Assembly (NCBI RefSeq): GCF_024730565.1
Contig: NZ_CP077725.1
Location: 1,612,001 to 1,676,000 of the forward strand
Direction: 5' to 3'
Source of the DNA: Clostridium sp. CM027
GTDB lineage: Bacteria > Bacillota > Clostridia > Clostridiales > Clostridiaceae
DNA: 64,000 nt
Part shown: positions 9,176 through 18,900 of the stretch, in pieces
How positions within the stretch are numbered: position 1 is the stretch's first letter
How the letters are laid out: each line of letters opens with the position of its first letter
Notes under the pieces: generated by a model
What the model was told of the DNA's origin: nothing
Databases searched by the model: none
What the model saw: the letters and a program-made list of their open reading frames with translations, nothing else
Made by a program: the position numbers and the translations under genes

Positions 9176-9202
9176 AATGACATTTCAGAAGATGATTATA
9201 TA
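9176..9202 (-). repeat. Dispersed hairpin repeat, copy J (partial)
   Basis: On the minus strand it reads ATAATCATCTTCTGAAATG followed by TCATTC, matching the start and the AAATGTCATT tail of the family, with the central hairpin shortened. It abuts the fetB stop codon. Confidence 0.5.
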
Positions 9203-9240
9203 ATAAAAGCTGTGAAATTAATTTCACAGCTTTTATTATA
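9199..9240. terminator. Bidirectional terminator, 20-bp perfect stem
   Basis: Arms 9199-9218 and 9221-9240 are exact reverse complements around a central TA. The core is AAAAGCTGTGAAATT, giving A-tracts upstream and T-tracts downstream on both strands. It serves the convergent fetB and hexosaminidase genes. Confidence 0.9.
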
Positions 9241-9278
9241 TGATTTTTGAAGAATCATCGCTCTGTTTGAATCTATCA

Positions 9279-11189
9279 TCAACTGTGTAACTTTGTATCG
9301 TATTTTCGCAGGATGGAGCAGATTTGCCAAACAAATTCTTTTATTCGATACAATTCACTCTCGCGACTGACAGTCCTCCACTCCGTACAGTAATCCATCA
9401 GCCAATATTCTAGCTTACTAGCCAATTCATAAGGAGTATCCAGTGGCTGTACATCCTGAGCATACTCACGCTTTTTAATTATCAGCGTCAACTCCTGCAT
9501 AAGTGCTACACCACGAGCAGCAAGGTAATACTCTAGCATTTCTTCTTGGCGTTCTGCATATGAACCACTATCATTTTGTTTAAGGAAATTTATGATTTCG
9601 CTGCATTTGGTAACTGCACCCTTAAGCTGATTCTCTGAAACCAACATCATTTCATTTTTAGCTTTTTCATATAGCGAGGTTCCACGATCATTGTAGGTCT
9701 GGTTGTACACCTTATAATCCCTGAAAAATGCCATATCGTTAAAAGTAATTATATCTTGACGAGAAAGTTCACGTAACAGCCCTACCAGATTTTTCCCGCG
9801 ATCTTCATATTCAACCAGTGAAATAGCCTTGTCTATGGTGCTAAAATCCCTGTCGTCCTCAACGTTCCAACCCTGTGCTGCGCCATAAATCATGCAGGGA
9901 ATGGCAAGCGCCGGCATATTAATATGTCCACAATCTCCCCAGTCTGTATTCAAAAATCCCACCGCATGATACTGATTACCTAACTTTGCCATCTCTCTTA
10001 TATTAGTAAAACTCATGTCATATGCATTCACCAACCTACTGTAACCTGATACACTAGGACATACATATTGCTTCAAACCGATATCTGCAAAAATTTTAAC
10101 AACTTCTTCCTTAGCACCATAATTGTAATACCAGTTAAGGCAAGTAACTTGCGAATTAAGTTTACCCATCTGTTCGTGATGATTCTGCAGAATATCACCC
10201 CAAATCATTACCTTTTTTCCCTTACTTTGAAGATATTCCACTAACCTATTCACATAAGAAAGATACATCTCTCCGTAAACCATTCCCTTTGCCATAGGAG
10301 CACTCTTCCCCTTACCCAAATCAAATGTTTCATCGCAACAAATGTTTATTTTATCACTGCGAAACAATGGCATGTATTGGTCAAGAATTCCTGTGATAAG
10401 AGCAAAACTATCGGGGTCAGACACATTAATGATATGGTATCTCATACGGTTATACCAAGTAAATGCCTCACCCTGACCGGTATTCATTTCTCTGTATTTA
10501 CCAAAGCTCTCTGAACGGAGTAAATCATACAAATGTCCAAATGATGCTATGCAAGGTACCAGTTCAATGCCTCTTTTATTGCAGTAAGAATCTAGTTCCA
10601 AAATTTCTTCCGGAGTAAAAGGATCAGTCTGCGACCAAATTTCCTCAAATCCATCTAGTCGTAAACAGTTTTCCATATACAGTTGAAGTTGATTGATTTT
10701 ATACAAGGACAACCGATCAACCAGCACTTTCAGACTGTTCATAGTAGGCACCCTTCCGCGGCTAACATCAAGCATATATCCTCTGTTTGAATAAGATGGT
10801 TCATCTTCAATATCTGTGCATCCAATTTCCGCACGTGATATCTTACATAGCTGAATTAGCGTAGCTACTCCATACAGGAATCCGCGGCTTGAACAGGCGG
10901 TAATTGTAATTTTATTTGATCTCACACTCAGCATATAAGCTTCTTTTCTTGTATCTATATTGTCATATTGAAAGCAAATGCAGTTTTCATAAAGATCCCC
11001 TGCACTCCGTAACACTTTTTTAATAGGAAGCGTAATTGCGATAACCTTTTTAATTTCCTGCTGTAACATCTTCGCCGTTTCCAAATCGTTATCATCCAAT
11101 GCCACATCTAACACAATGGCAGTATTGTGGCCTATCAAAAATAATCCTTCGCGTTCTATGACTTTCCGTGGCAATGGGATCAAATACAT
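9279..11189 (-). CDS. Beta-N-acetylhexosaminidase, glycoside hydrolase family 20
   Basis: Predicted to remove terminal N-acetylglucosamine (or galactosamine) from oligosaccharides by substrate-assisted catalysis. There is no signal peptide, so it probably acts on imported chitooligosaccharides in the cytoplasm. Residues 1-130 look like the N-terminal GH20 alpha/beta domain (RGFLYGVATLIQL). The catalytic barrel starts at RGYMLDVSRGRVP (about 137) and contains the catalytic Asp-Glu pair D286-E287 in CCDETFDLG. The ~250-residue C-terminal region is helical. At 636 aa it is of normal size. GC (about 40% in sampled lines) is visibly higher than in its neighbours, which may mean transfer. It lies upstream of no other gene in the same direction. 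Confidence 0.88.
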   Translation of the reverse strand: MYLIPLPRKVIEREGLFLIGHNTAIVLDVALDDNDLETAKMLQQEIKKVIAITLPIKKVLRSAGDLYENCICFQYDNIDTRKEAYMLSVRSNKITITACSSRGFLYGVATLIQLCKISRAEIGCTDIEDEPSYSNRGYMLDVSRGRVPTMNSLKVLVDRLSLYKINQLQLYMENCLRLDGFEEIWSQTDPFTPEEILELDSYCNKRGIELVPCIASFGHLYDLLRSESFGKYREMNTGQGEAFTWYNRMRYHIINVSDPDSFALITGILDQYMPLFRSDKINICCDETFDLGKGKSAPMAKGMVYGEMYLSYVNRLVEYLQSKGKKVMIWGDILQNHHEQMGKLNSQVTCLNWYYNYGAKEEVVKIFADIGLKQYVCPSVSGYSRLVNAYDMSFTNIREMAKLGNQYHAVGFLNTDWGDCGHINMPALAIPCMIYGAAQGWNVEDDRDFSTIDKAISLVEYEDRGKNLVGLLRELSRQDIITFNDMAFFRDYKVYNQTYNDRGTSLYEKAKNEMMLVSENQLKGAVTKCSEIINFLKQNDSGSYAERQEEMLEYYLAARGVALMQELTLIIKKREYAQDVQPLDTPYELASKLEYWLMDYCTEWRTVSRESELYRIKEFVWQICSILRKYDTKLHS

Positions 11190-11357
11190 GCCGATTCCCC
11201 CTTCTTATATTATAATCTTTTGTATTCAAATTATTAAAATATAAAAAAATATATATATACTATTATATACATATATAACTTTAATGTGATAATTGCGAAC
11301 ATGTATTATATTTGTGAACCTCTCCCCTAAATCAAAGATTATAGAGGGATTTTGTGA

Positions 11358-13349
11358 CTATTTACCATTTGATACAGTATAGTTTAATGCATCAGATACT
11401 GTAGCACCTGCATCATTAACAAGTTCTGCCTTATACACATAGGTTCCTCCTGCTTTTCCTTTAAATGATACGGAATCCGTTTGGGCATTTGAACCATTTA
11501 CTACTAATGGTTTCGTTGAAATTAGTACTCCATTCTCATATAGCCTCCAAGAAGTACCATTTTCTCCCCACCACATGTTCATAATTATTTTATAATCTGA
11601 ACTACTATCCCAGTTATCTTGAGTTAAGCTTGGTTTAGCTGGCAATTTGCCTACTACTTTTGGAACGGTTACTGATACTTTATTTGATATAAGTGATGAT
11701 GTTCCATCGGTTACTACTACTGTATAACCATAAGTACCTGGTGCCTTATCTGTACTATCATATACTATTGTTTGTATTGTAGCTTGTCCTGCTACTAATT
11801 TACCCGTTGTTAACTGCTTCGTACCTTCCATTACAGCATATGAAGTTGCGGTATTATTAGTTGGAACTATCGCTGTTAGTTTATATGCTCCATCGCTTAC
11901 CGCTCCAGCTGTTAAAGTTGCTGCTTGTAGTTTATTTACTACTTCCGACAGCACTATTACAGTTACTTGATTTGATGTAATTGTTTTTGTTCCATCAGAA
12001 AGTTCTATTGTGTAATCATACGTTCCGGGTTTTTTATTAGCAACTTGCTGCGTTAATGTTACTTCTGAAGTTTGAGGCGTTATTTTACCACTTGTAATTA
12101 CTCCTATATTATCTATAAATTTATAAGAACTAGCAGTATTATATCCTGGTACTTCAGCCATCAATGTAAAGCTACCATTAGCTACTGCACTTGATGAAAT
12201 AATTGCTTCCTTTAATGAATAAACTGGGTTAACTATTTCGTCAAAATATGCACGATAATTAGTTGAAAACTCATAATTACTTTTAGCATCCCAATTGACT
12301 GACCAAGACATTAAACCTCGAAATCCTGGATAGCCCTTTGCGTTTGAAATTTTATATTTACCCCCAAAAGGAATTCCTTTCATTATATAATCTAATGCCT
12401 TTTTCATTTCTGTAGGATTTATGTATCCACCGCTCGGAGCTGCTAATGAGCATGCTGGCAATCCTATCATCACTTGTTCTTCTCTTAATGCTGGAAATAC
12501 ATTACTAGAATTCCCGCCTATTGGAAATCCGTGAAGTAACATATCTGCCATAGCTACTTCATAGTCAGCTGTACCTTGATTATAATTTAAACCATCCATT
12601 CCAGCTCCACTACCAGCATTGTAATGTTGCACATGAATATAAGTTAATTTATCTTTTACACCATAAATAATTGGCAAGTAAGCACCCCATATGTTTCCAT
12701 AAGAACTATAACCACCTTGAACGTATGCAGTTTCAGGCGCCATACTTAATATAAAATTAGGACCATAATAATCTGAAATAGTTCTTAATCCCGTAATAAG
12801 ATTTACAATTTGTGGTGTGCTTGGATTTTTAAAGTCAGTATCTCCAGCATTCATCGAAATGCCTGACTCTAGATCAACATCAACTCCATCAAAACCATAT
12901 TTATCTATTACGGCCTCCACAGAATTAATAAATTTTTGTTTTGCAGTAGCATCTGGTACTAGCACTACGCCATTTTGTCCACCTATTGAAAGTACAACTT
13001 TCTTTCCCTTGCTTTGCAAATATGCGATGTCAGACTTAAACTCCGCCTCTGTGCCATAGCAAGGCGAAAACTCAACTACAGCCCGATCTATATTTGTTTC
13101 ACCAAAAGATATATTTAAAACATCCCATTTAGTTGAAACATCTCTAAGTTTAACAATCCCTGTTCCATTATCAAAGTTATGCCAATACCCTACAAGTAGT
13201 TTTGAACCAGAGATTGGTTTTACTACAGGCACTATTACTGACTTAATTTCTTTAATCGTTTTAGCCTCTACATTTGACGTTATCCCTATAGCTATGACCA
13301 CCATTAGTGCCGCTATAGTTATACATGAAATAATTTTAGTTCCTTTCAT
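11358..13349 (-). CDS. Secreted chitinase, GH18 (ChiD-like) with Ig/FN3-like modules
   Basis: Hydrolyses chitin outside the cell. The start at 13349 (MKGTKIISC) has AGGAGGG in front; a longer frame from 13367 lacks a ribosome site. A Sec signal peptide covers about residues 1-30. The catalytic domain carries the GH18 signature FDGVDVDLE, with the proton donor at about E161. Two ~90-residue beta modules follow (the second starts NKLQAATLTAGAVSDGAYKL), then a C-terminal module (PAKPSLTQDNWD...MWWGENGTSW) resembling domains at the C-termini of Bacillus chitinases. The last ~210 residues and the signal peptide are nearly identical to those of the upstream chitinase, evidence of duplication or recombination. 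Confidence 0.9.
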   Translation of the reverse strand: MKGTKIISCITIAALMVVIAIGITSNVEAKTIKEIKSVIVPVVKPISGSKLLVGYWHNFDNGTGIVKLRDVSTKWDVLNISFGETNIDRAVVEFSPCYGTEAEFKSDIAYLQSKGKKVVLSIGGQNGVVLVPDATAKQKFINSVEAVIDKYGFDGVDVDLESGISMNAGDTDFKNPSTPQIVNLITGLRTISDYYGPNFILSMAPETAYVQGGYSSYGNIWGAYLPIIYGVKDKLTYIHVQHYNAGSGAGMDGLNYNQGTADYEVAMADMLLHGFPIGGNSSNVFPALREEQVMIGLPACSLAAPSGGYINPTEMKKALDYIMKGIPFGGKYKISNAKGYPGFRGLMSWSVNWDAKSNYEFSTNYRAYFDEIVNPVYSLKEAIISSSAVANGSFTLMAEVPGYNTASSYKFIDNIGVITSGKITPQTSEVTLTQQVANKKPGTYDYTIELSDGTKTITSNQVTVIVLSEVVNKLQAATLTAGAVSDGAYKLTAIVPTNNTATSYAVMEGTKQLTTGKLVAGQATIQTIVYDSTDKAPGTYGYTVVVTDGTSSLISNKVSVTVPKVVGKLPAKPSLTQDNWDSSSDYKIIMNMWWGENGTSWRLYENGVLISTKPLVVNGSNAQTDSVSFKGKAGGTYVYKAELVNDAGATVSDALNYTVSNGK

Positions 13350-14192
13350 TAATAACCCTCCTAACATATTTTGTAATTAGTTGTCTTAGTGGGATTCAAG
13401 TGGACCCGATTATTAATAGAAAAGAGACTGCCTTTTTTATTGTTTTTAAGACAGTCCCATTAATAATTATACTGTTTTTGTTGTCATAAATCCGCTACTG
13501 TACTTTATGATATAGCTGCTAATCTTAAGTAATATCCTAGATTGACTACTTACTATTTTACAGTATAGTTGAATTCATCAGATACTGTAGCACCTGCATC
13601 ATTAACAAGCTCTGCCTTATACACATAAGTTCCTCTTGCTTTCCCTTTAAATGATACGGAATCTGTTTGGGCGTTTAAGACACTTGCTACTAATGGTTTC
13701 GTTGAAATTAGTACTCCATTCTCATATAGCCTCCAAGAAGTACCATTCTCTCCCCACCACATGTTCATAATTATTTTATACTCAGCACTACCATCCCAGT
13801 TATCTTGAGTTAAGCTTGGTTTAGCTGGCAATTTGCCAACTACTTTTGGAACGGTTACTGATACTTTATTTGATATAAGTGATGATGTTCCATTGGTTAC
13901 TACTACTGTATAATCATAAGTACCTGGTACCTTATCTGTACTATCATATACTATTGTTTGTGTTGTAGTTTGTCCTGCTACTAATTTACCCGTTGTTAAC
14001 TGCTTCGTACCTTCCATTACAGCATATGAAGTTGCGGTATTATTAGCTGGGACTATTGCTGTTAGTTTATATGCCCCATCGCTTACTGCTCCCGCTGTTA
14101 AAGTTGCTCCTTGTAGTTTATTTACTACTGGTGGTAGCACTATTACAGTTACTTGATTTGATGTAATGCTTTTGGTTCCGTCGGAAAGTTCT
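11376..14192 (-). repeat. Long direct repeats in the 3' halves of the two chitinase genes
   Basis: About 600 bp at 11376-11990 and 13562-14190 are highly similar in DNA, encoding the last beta module and the C-terminal module of each chitinase. A further related module lies at 14200-14420. The span given covers both copies and the DNA between. Such repeats allow unequal crossover that would delete one gene or swap catalytic domains. Confidence 0.75.
13424..13458 (-). terminator. Terminator between the two chitinase genes
   Basis: GAGACTGCCTT (13424-13434) pairs with AAGACAGTCCC (13448-13458), with a single wobble, and the minus-strand hairpin is followed by TTTTC. It ends the upstream chitinase transcript, so the downstream gene needs readthrough or its own promoter. 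A TATAAT-like element lies near 13470, but no good -35. Confidence 0.7.
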
Positions 14193-15748
14193 ACTGTGTA
14201 ATCATACGTTCCTGGTCCCTTACCTGTACTATCATATACTATTGTTTGTGTTGTAGTTTGTCCTGCTACTAATGTACCATTTGTTATAGTCTTCGCACCT
14301 TCCATTATTGTATATGAAGTTGCTGTATTGTTAGTTGGGACTATTGCTGTTAGTTTATATGCTCCATTGCTTACCGCTCCTGATGTTAAAGTTGCTGCTT
14401 GTAGTTTATTTACTACAGGGGTACTCATTTTATTCCATGCTATGGTTGTCATTGGAGATCCTTTTGATAAATCATCATCAGAAGCATCCCAAATAAATAC
14501 TCCACCATAGCCATTGGCATTTACATAATCACATCTATCATTTAATGTCTTTTCATCTTCATAAGTTAGAAATTCACCCTTTGATGCATTATATAAATAT
14601 ACTGCATTTGCTTTCGTATCATAGTATTTATTCCAACCTGGGGTAGTTTCTAGTTGCTTTAATATAAACCATGGCTCTTGTCCACCTGGTGAGGATGGAT
14701 TATCCAAAGATCCCACAGAAGCTCCAGTTGCACTTTGATATAACCCATCTCCATTTGGTCCTGGTTTAACACCTTTCCAACCTCTTGAATATAATGGTGA
14801 TCCCATATTAAGCTTTGATGGAGAAATTTTATAAATATCTCTATAAGCCTTCATTGCATAATCTGAATTATATTTATTCTTCAAATCTGTTGGGGTTGTA
14901 CCTGATGGATCCTCAGGGTTAACATATAATGCTGCCTGATGATTCGTAGTTAGTTCCCATGCACCATGAATGTCATAAGTCATAACATTCATGTAATCAA
15001 GATATTGTTCATATTTAGATGGTTCTACTAATGCCATCTTATCATAGCCTGCTCCAGCTGCTACAGTTAACATTTTACCTGATAATCCATTTGCATTGTA
15101 TGCATCCCTTATATCTTTCAATAGTAATGTATAGTTGACTTTATCCTCTGGCCCACCTGGACATCCTTTATCGTATTGATCATTTGGTTCTGCCTTTCTA
15201 TCTACACCTGGATATTCCCAATCTATATCGATACCATCTATAAATGGATACTGCTTTAAAAATTCAACAACACTATCTGTAAATACTTTTCTAGTTTCTG
15301 ACGTCATAGCCATTGCATGAAAATTTTCTCCTCGTGTCCAACCACCAACAGAAATAAGTATCTTCTTATCTGGATATATGCCTTTATAATACTTATACTC
15401 TCCTAAACATCCTTTTAGTGGAGAATCCCACCCTCCTGAATGCTCCATCGTCTTCTCATAGTCCGCATAAGTATCTATTGAAGTGATTTTAAAATCTTTA
15501 TTTATTGAGAAAAATGAATGATTAATTACATTAACTTTTGTCCATGGTATATCCTTCGGTTCCATTGATTGATGAGCAGAGTTGTACATTGCCCAATTAG
15601 GGAAATATGTAACTACATTCTTGTGAGCCATTTCTGTTACCGGCTTAATTTCTTTAATCGTTTCAGCTTTCACATTTGTTGTTATCCCTACAGCTATGAC
15701 CATCAGTGCTGCCATAGTTATACATGAAATAATTTTAGTTCCTTTCAT
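13553..15748 (-). CDS. Secreted chitinase, GH18 (ChiA-like) with three C-terminal modules
   Basis: Endo- or processive chitinase, 731 aa, with a Sec signal peptide (MKGTKIISCITMAALMVIAV, cleavage after about residue 28). The catalytic domain runs to about residue 445 and contains the DxxDxDxE motif in FIDGIDIDWEYPG, catalytic E178, plus SVGGWTRG and the MTYDIHGAWE substrate-binding strand. Two tandem ~90-residue modules (each NKLQ-ATLT-GAVS-GAYKLTAIVP) follow, then the same WWGENGTSWRLYENG C-terminal module as in the neighbouring chitinase. These are probably spacer and carbohydrate-binding domains. The pair with different catalytic types suggests complementary attack on chitin. Confidence 0.92.
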   Translation of the reverse strand: MKGTKIISCITMAALMVIAVGITTNVKAETIKEIKPVTEMAHKNVVTYFPNWAMYNSAHQSMEPKDIPWTKVNVINHSFFSINKDFKITSIDTYADYEKTMEHSGGWDSPLKGCLGEYKYYKGIYPDKKILISVGGWTRGENFHAMAMTSETRKVFTDSVVEFLKQYPFIDGIDIDWEYPGVDRKAEPNDQYDKGCPGGPEDKVNYTLLLKDIRDAYNANGLSGKMLTVAAGAGYDKMALVEPSKYEQYLDYMNVMTYDIHGAWELTTNHQAALYVNPEDPSGTTPTDLKNKYNSDYAMKAYRDIYKISPSKLNMGSPLYSRGWKGVKPGPNGDGLYQSATGASVGSLDNPSSPGGQEPWFILKQLETTPGWNKYYDTKANAVYLYNASKGEFLTYEDEKTLNDRCDYVNANGYGGVFIWDASDDDLSKGSPMTTIAWNKMSTPVVNKLQAATLTSGAVSNGAYKLTAIVPTNNTATSYTIMEGAKTITNGTLVAGQTTTQTIVYDSTGKGPGTYDYTVELSDGTKSITSNQVTVIVLPPVVNKLQGATLTAGAVSDGAYKLTAIVPANNTATSYAVMEGTKQLTTGKLVAGQTTTQTIVYDSTDKVPGTYDYTVVVTNGTSSLISNKVSVTVPKVVGKLPAKPSLTQDNWDGSAEYKIIMNMWWGENGTSWRLYENGVLISTKPLVASVLNAQTDSVSFKGKARGTYVYKAELVNDAGATVSDEFNYTVK

Positions 15749-16045
15749 TAATAATCCCCCTTATATAATTAGATTGCCATACCAAAATAAAATAACCATA
15801 AAAGTTAAACTAACTAATTGTGCTAAAAAATTGCAATACTTTTTTCGACATTTTTATCCTTCATATGCTTATTTTGTAAACTTCCATATTCATTTTTACA
15901 TATTTGGATAGCTTTGTCAATATAATTACTTTAAATCCCTATTCCAGAGTGTTATGTTGAGAATTTAGTTGAAAACTCTTGTAAAATGTAATATACTAGC
16001 ATGCGAAATATTTTTAAACATATTCATTATATCTTTTTAACAACA
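15749..16045 (-). promoter_or_regulatory. Chitinase control region
   Basis: No gene seen. On the minus strand a consensus TTGACA (15920-15915) with a weak AT-rich -10 at about 15898-15892 is the best promoter for the chitinase starting at 15748. The remaining sequence is AT-rich and has no cre-like match that I can see. Confidence 0.4.
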
Positions 16046-16080
16046 AAAACCTGCAGTCTAAAATATAAACTACAGGTTTT
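16046..16080 (-). terminator. Terminator after gnd
   Basis: AAAACCTG...AGT (from 16046) pairs with ACT...CAGGTTTT (to 16080), and on the minus strand the stem is followed by TTTTTGTTG. It ends the gluconate operon. Confidence 0.8.
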
Positions 16081-16088
16081 GATATTTA

Positions 16089-17504
16089 TTATTTAGTTTC
16101 ACTTACCCATTCATGATGGAATGTCCCTTCTTTATCAACTCTTTCAAATGTATGGGCACCAAAATAATCTCTCTGTGCCTGAAGTAAATTTGCTGGGAGA
16201 TTTGCGCTTCTATAACTATCATAATACATTATTGCACTAGAAAACCCCGGAACTGGCACACCTAAATTTACAGCTGTGGATACTACAAATCGCCAATCCT
16301 TTTGATAACTACTAAGGATATTTTTGAAATAAGAATCTAACATTAGATTTTTAATATTAGCATCATTTTCATAGGCAACGTTAATCTTGTTAAGGAACTG
16401 AGCGCGAATAATACACCCACCTCTAAATATTTTAGCAATTTCGCCATATTTAAGGTCCCAGTTATATTCTACTGCTGCAGCTTTCATAAGCGCGAATCCC
16501 TGTGCATATGAACATATTTTACTTGTATAAAGAGCTCTTCTTACTGATTCTATAAACTCATTTATATCCCCTTCAAATAATTCATCTGGTCCTTTTAATA
16601 TATTACTTGCCAACACTCGTTCATCTTTTACTTTCGAAACGCAACGTGCAAAAACAGCCTCTGTTATTGTAGGTATTGGCAGTGCTAGATCTAGAGCACT
16701 TTGACTAGTCCATTTCCCGGTTCCCTTTTGACCTGCTTTATCTAGAATAATATCAACCATGTGCTTTCCGGACTCATTATCCTTTTGTGCAAATATTTCA
16801 CTAGTTATCTCCATTAAATAACTATTGAGCTCACCTTTATTCCACTGCGCAAACACATCATGAATTTTATCATTAGAAAGTCCAAGAACTCCTTTTAAAA
16901 GCGCATAAGCTTCACAAATAAGCTGCATATCTGCATACTCTATGCCATTATGAACCATCTTTACATAATGTCCTGACCCATTTGCTCCAATGTAAGTACA
17001 ACACGATTCTCCATCTACTTTTGCAGATATAGCTGTTAAAATTGGTTCTACTATTTTATAAGCATCAATCTGACCTCCTGGCATAATTGCTGGGCCTTTT
17101 AAAGCTCCTTCTTCTCCGCCTGAAACTCCTGCTCCTATAAATTTAAAACCCAACTCTTCAAGTTTTTTACTTCTACGTATTGTGTCCATAAAAAATGAAT
17201 TTCCACCATCAATTACTATGTCACCCTTTGATATATATGGTATTAATTCTTCTATTGCCTCATCCACTGGACTTCCTGCTTTAATCATAATCAATATTTT
17301 TCTCGGAATTTCAATAGAGTTCACAAACTCTTCTATAGAGTATGTGCCCACAATTTTTTTTTCTTTCGCCTCTATCAATAACTCATCAGTGGCAATTTTA
17401 CTTCGATCATAAACTGAAACAGATAGCCCTCTGCTTTCAACGTTCATTGCCAAATTTTTACCCATTACACCAACGCCTATAACTCCAAATTGCTGTTTAT
17501 CCAT
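16089..17504 (-). CDS. gnd: 6-phosphogluconate dehydrogenase (decarboxylating)
   Basis: Oxidises 6-phosphogluconate to ribulose 5-phosphate and CO2 with NADP+ (471 aa, the long GndA-type form). The dinucleotide site [20 protein letters not shown] is at residues 7-26. The 6PG-binding signature [12 protein letters not shown] and the catalytic region [21 protein letters not shown] are present, together with [13 protein letters not shown] and [12 protein letters not shown]. It is the last gene of the gluconate operon and completes the route from gluconate to the pentose phosphate pool. The start has GGAGGGAAT upstream. Nothing unusual. Confidence 0.96.
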   Translation of the reverse strand: MDKQQFGVIGVGVMGKNLAMNVESRGLSVSVYDRSKIATDELLIEAKEKKIVGTYSIEEFVNSIEIPRKILIMIKAGSPVDEAIEELIPYISKGDIVIDGGNSFFMDTIRRSKKLEELGFKFIGAGVSGGEEGALKGPAIMPGGQIDAYKIVEPILTAISAKVDGESCCTYIGANGSGHYVKMVHNGIEYADMQLICEAYALLKGVLGLSNDKIHDVFAQWNKGELNSYLMEITSEIFAQKDNESGKHMVDIILDKAGQKGTGKWTSQSALDLALPIPTITEAVFARCVSKVKDERVLASNILKGPDELFEGDINEFIESVRRALYTSKICSYAQGFALMKAAAVEYNWDLKYGEIAKIFRGGCIIRAQFLNKINVAYENDANIKNLMLDSYFKNILSSYQKDWRFVVSTAVNLGVPVPGFSSAIMYYDSYRSANLPANLLQAQRDYFGAHTFERVDKEGTFHHEWVSETK

Positions 17505-17566
17505 AATCTAAATTCCTCCCTTTAAAAACTTATTAAGTAGAAGAACGGCTTCTCCTATATAAAACT

Positions 17567-18886
17567 TTAATATACAATCATATTTAGTAATAGAACCATA
17601 ACTAAGCCAACTACAGAGATTATAGTTTCTAATACTGTCCAGGATTTTAATGTTTCTGGTATTGATAGATTAAAATATTCTTTAAACATCCAAAACCCAG
17701 GATCATTAACATGTGAAAATATTAAGCTTCCTGCACCTGTAGCTAATACCATAAGTTCTGGACTAGCACCTGTTGCTACAATTAATGGTCCAACTATACC
17801 TGCTGCTGTAAGCCCAGCCACTGTCGCAGATCCTAATGCTATTCTCAGGATTGCTGCAATTAACCATGCAAGTAATAGTGGTGACATGCTTGATCCTTTC
17901 ATAATTAGGGCAACATAGTCTGCAACTCCACTATCTACTAAAACCTGTTTGAAGGCTCCGCCTCCACCTATTATTAATAGTATCATAGCTATTCCCGCTA
18001 TAGATTCAGTTACAGTTTTCATCACTTCAGGCATTTTTTTGCCTCTGTTTAGTCCAAAAGTGAATATAGCTAAAAGTACAGCTAAAAGTAATGCTATTAC
18101 TGGATCACCTAAGAATGTAGTATAACTTAATATAGGTGATGTTTTTGGTAAACAGATAGTAGCAACAGCTCTTGTTGCCATAAGTATTACTGGCACTAAA
18201 GCCGTAAATACACTTACTCCAAAACTAGGCATTTCTTCTTCCGTAAATATCTTAGGGTTAAATAATCCTTTTGGTATATCATGTTCCATATGCCTTAAGA
18301 ACTTCGTAAGTACAGGACCAGCAAGAATTACCGCAGGTATAGAAACCACAATACCATAAAGCAATGTCTTACCTAAATCCGCTTTATAAATAGCTGCTAT
18401 AGCTGTAGGACCTGGATGTGGTGGTAAAAATCCATGAGTGGCTGAAAGAGCTGCTGCCATTGGAACTCCTATATATAAAAGTGGGATATCAGCAGATATT
18501 GCAATTGTAAATACTAGCGGTATTAAAAGTACAAACCCTATTTCATAAAATAAAGCCATACCAACTATAAATCCTGTTATTACAACTGCCAATTGTATTC
18601 TCTTTTTCCCAAACTTATCAATTAATGTAAGTGCTATTCTTTGAGCTCCACCACTGTCTGCCATTAGCTTACCAAGCATAGCACCAAATCCAAGTACTAA
18701 TGCAAGTGTACCTAATGTACCACCAACACCCTTTGTAATAGAAGTTACAACATCAGGCAATGGCATGCCTTCCAAAATACCAACTGATAGTGCCACAATA
18801 ATTAATGACAAGAAACCATTTAATTTAAAAGCTATCATTAGAACTAATAATAACACAACTCCTAAAGCAACAATTAACAATGGCAT
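17567..18886 (-). CDS. gntP: Gluconate:H+ symporter, GntP family
   Basis: Membrane permease of 439 aa with about 12-14 hydrophobic segments. It imports gluconate for the kinase encoded upstream. The family motif FLPPHPGPTAIAAIYKADLGKTL is present, as are the Gly-rich DSGGAQRIALTLIDKFGKKR region and the C-terminal SHVNDPGFWMFKEYFNLS block. It lies 14 bp after gntK and 62 bp before gnd. Related GntP proteins take other sugar acids, but the gntK-gntP-gnd context favours gluconate. Confidence 0.93.
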   Translation of the reverse strand: MPLLIVALGVVLLLVLMIAFKLNGFLSLIIVALSVGILEGMPLPDVVTSITKGVGGTLGTLALVLGFGAMLGKLMADSGGAQRIALTLIDKFGKKRIQLAVVITGFIVGMALFYEIGFVLLIPLVFTIAISADIPLLYIGVPMAAALSATHGFLPPHPGPTAIAAIYKADLGKTLLYGIVVSIPAVILAGPVLTKFLRHMEHDIPKGLFNPKIFTEEEMPSFGVSVFTALVPVILMATRAVATICLPKTSPILSYTTFLGDPVIALLLAVLLAIFTFGLNRGKKMPEVMKTVTESIAGIAMILLIIGGGGAFKQVLVDSGVADYVALIMKGSSMSPLLLAWLIAAILRIALGSATVAGLTAAGIVGPLIVATGASPELMVLATGAGSLIFSHVNDPGFWMFKEYFNLSIPETLKSWTVLETIISVVGLVMVLLLNMIVY

Positions 18887-18900
18887 AATAAAATCCCCCT

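Noticed and set aside
9279-11189. Hexosaminidase as an extracellular member of the chitinase system
   Set aside because: There is no signal peptide or cell-wall anchor, unlike the two chitinases, so a cytoplasmic role is more likely.
12817-13059. Plus-strand frame inside the first chitinase gene
   Set aside because: It lies opposite the GH18 catalytic motif of a clear gene and has no family features.
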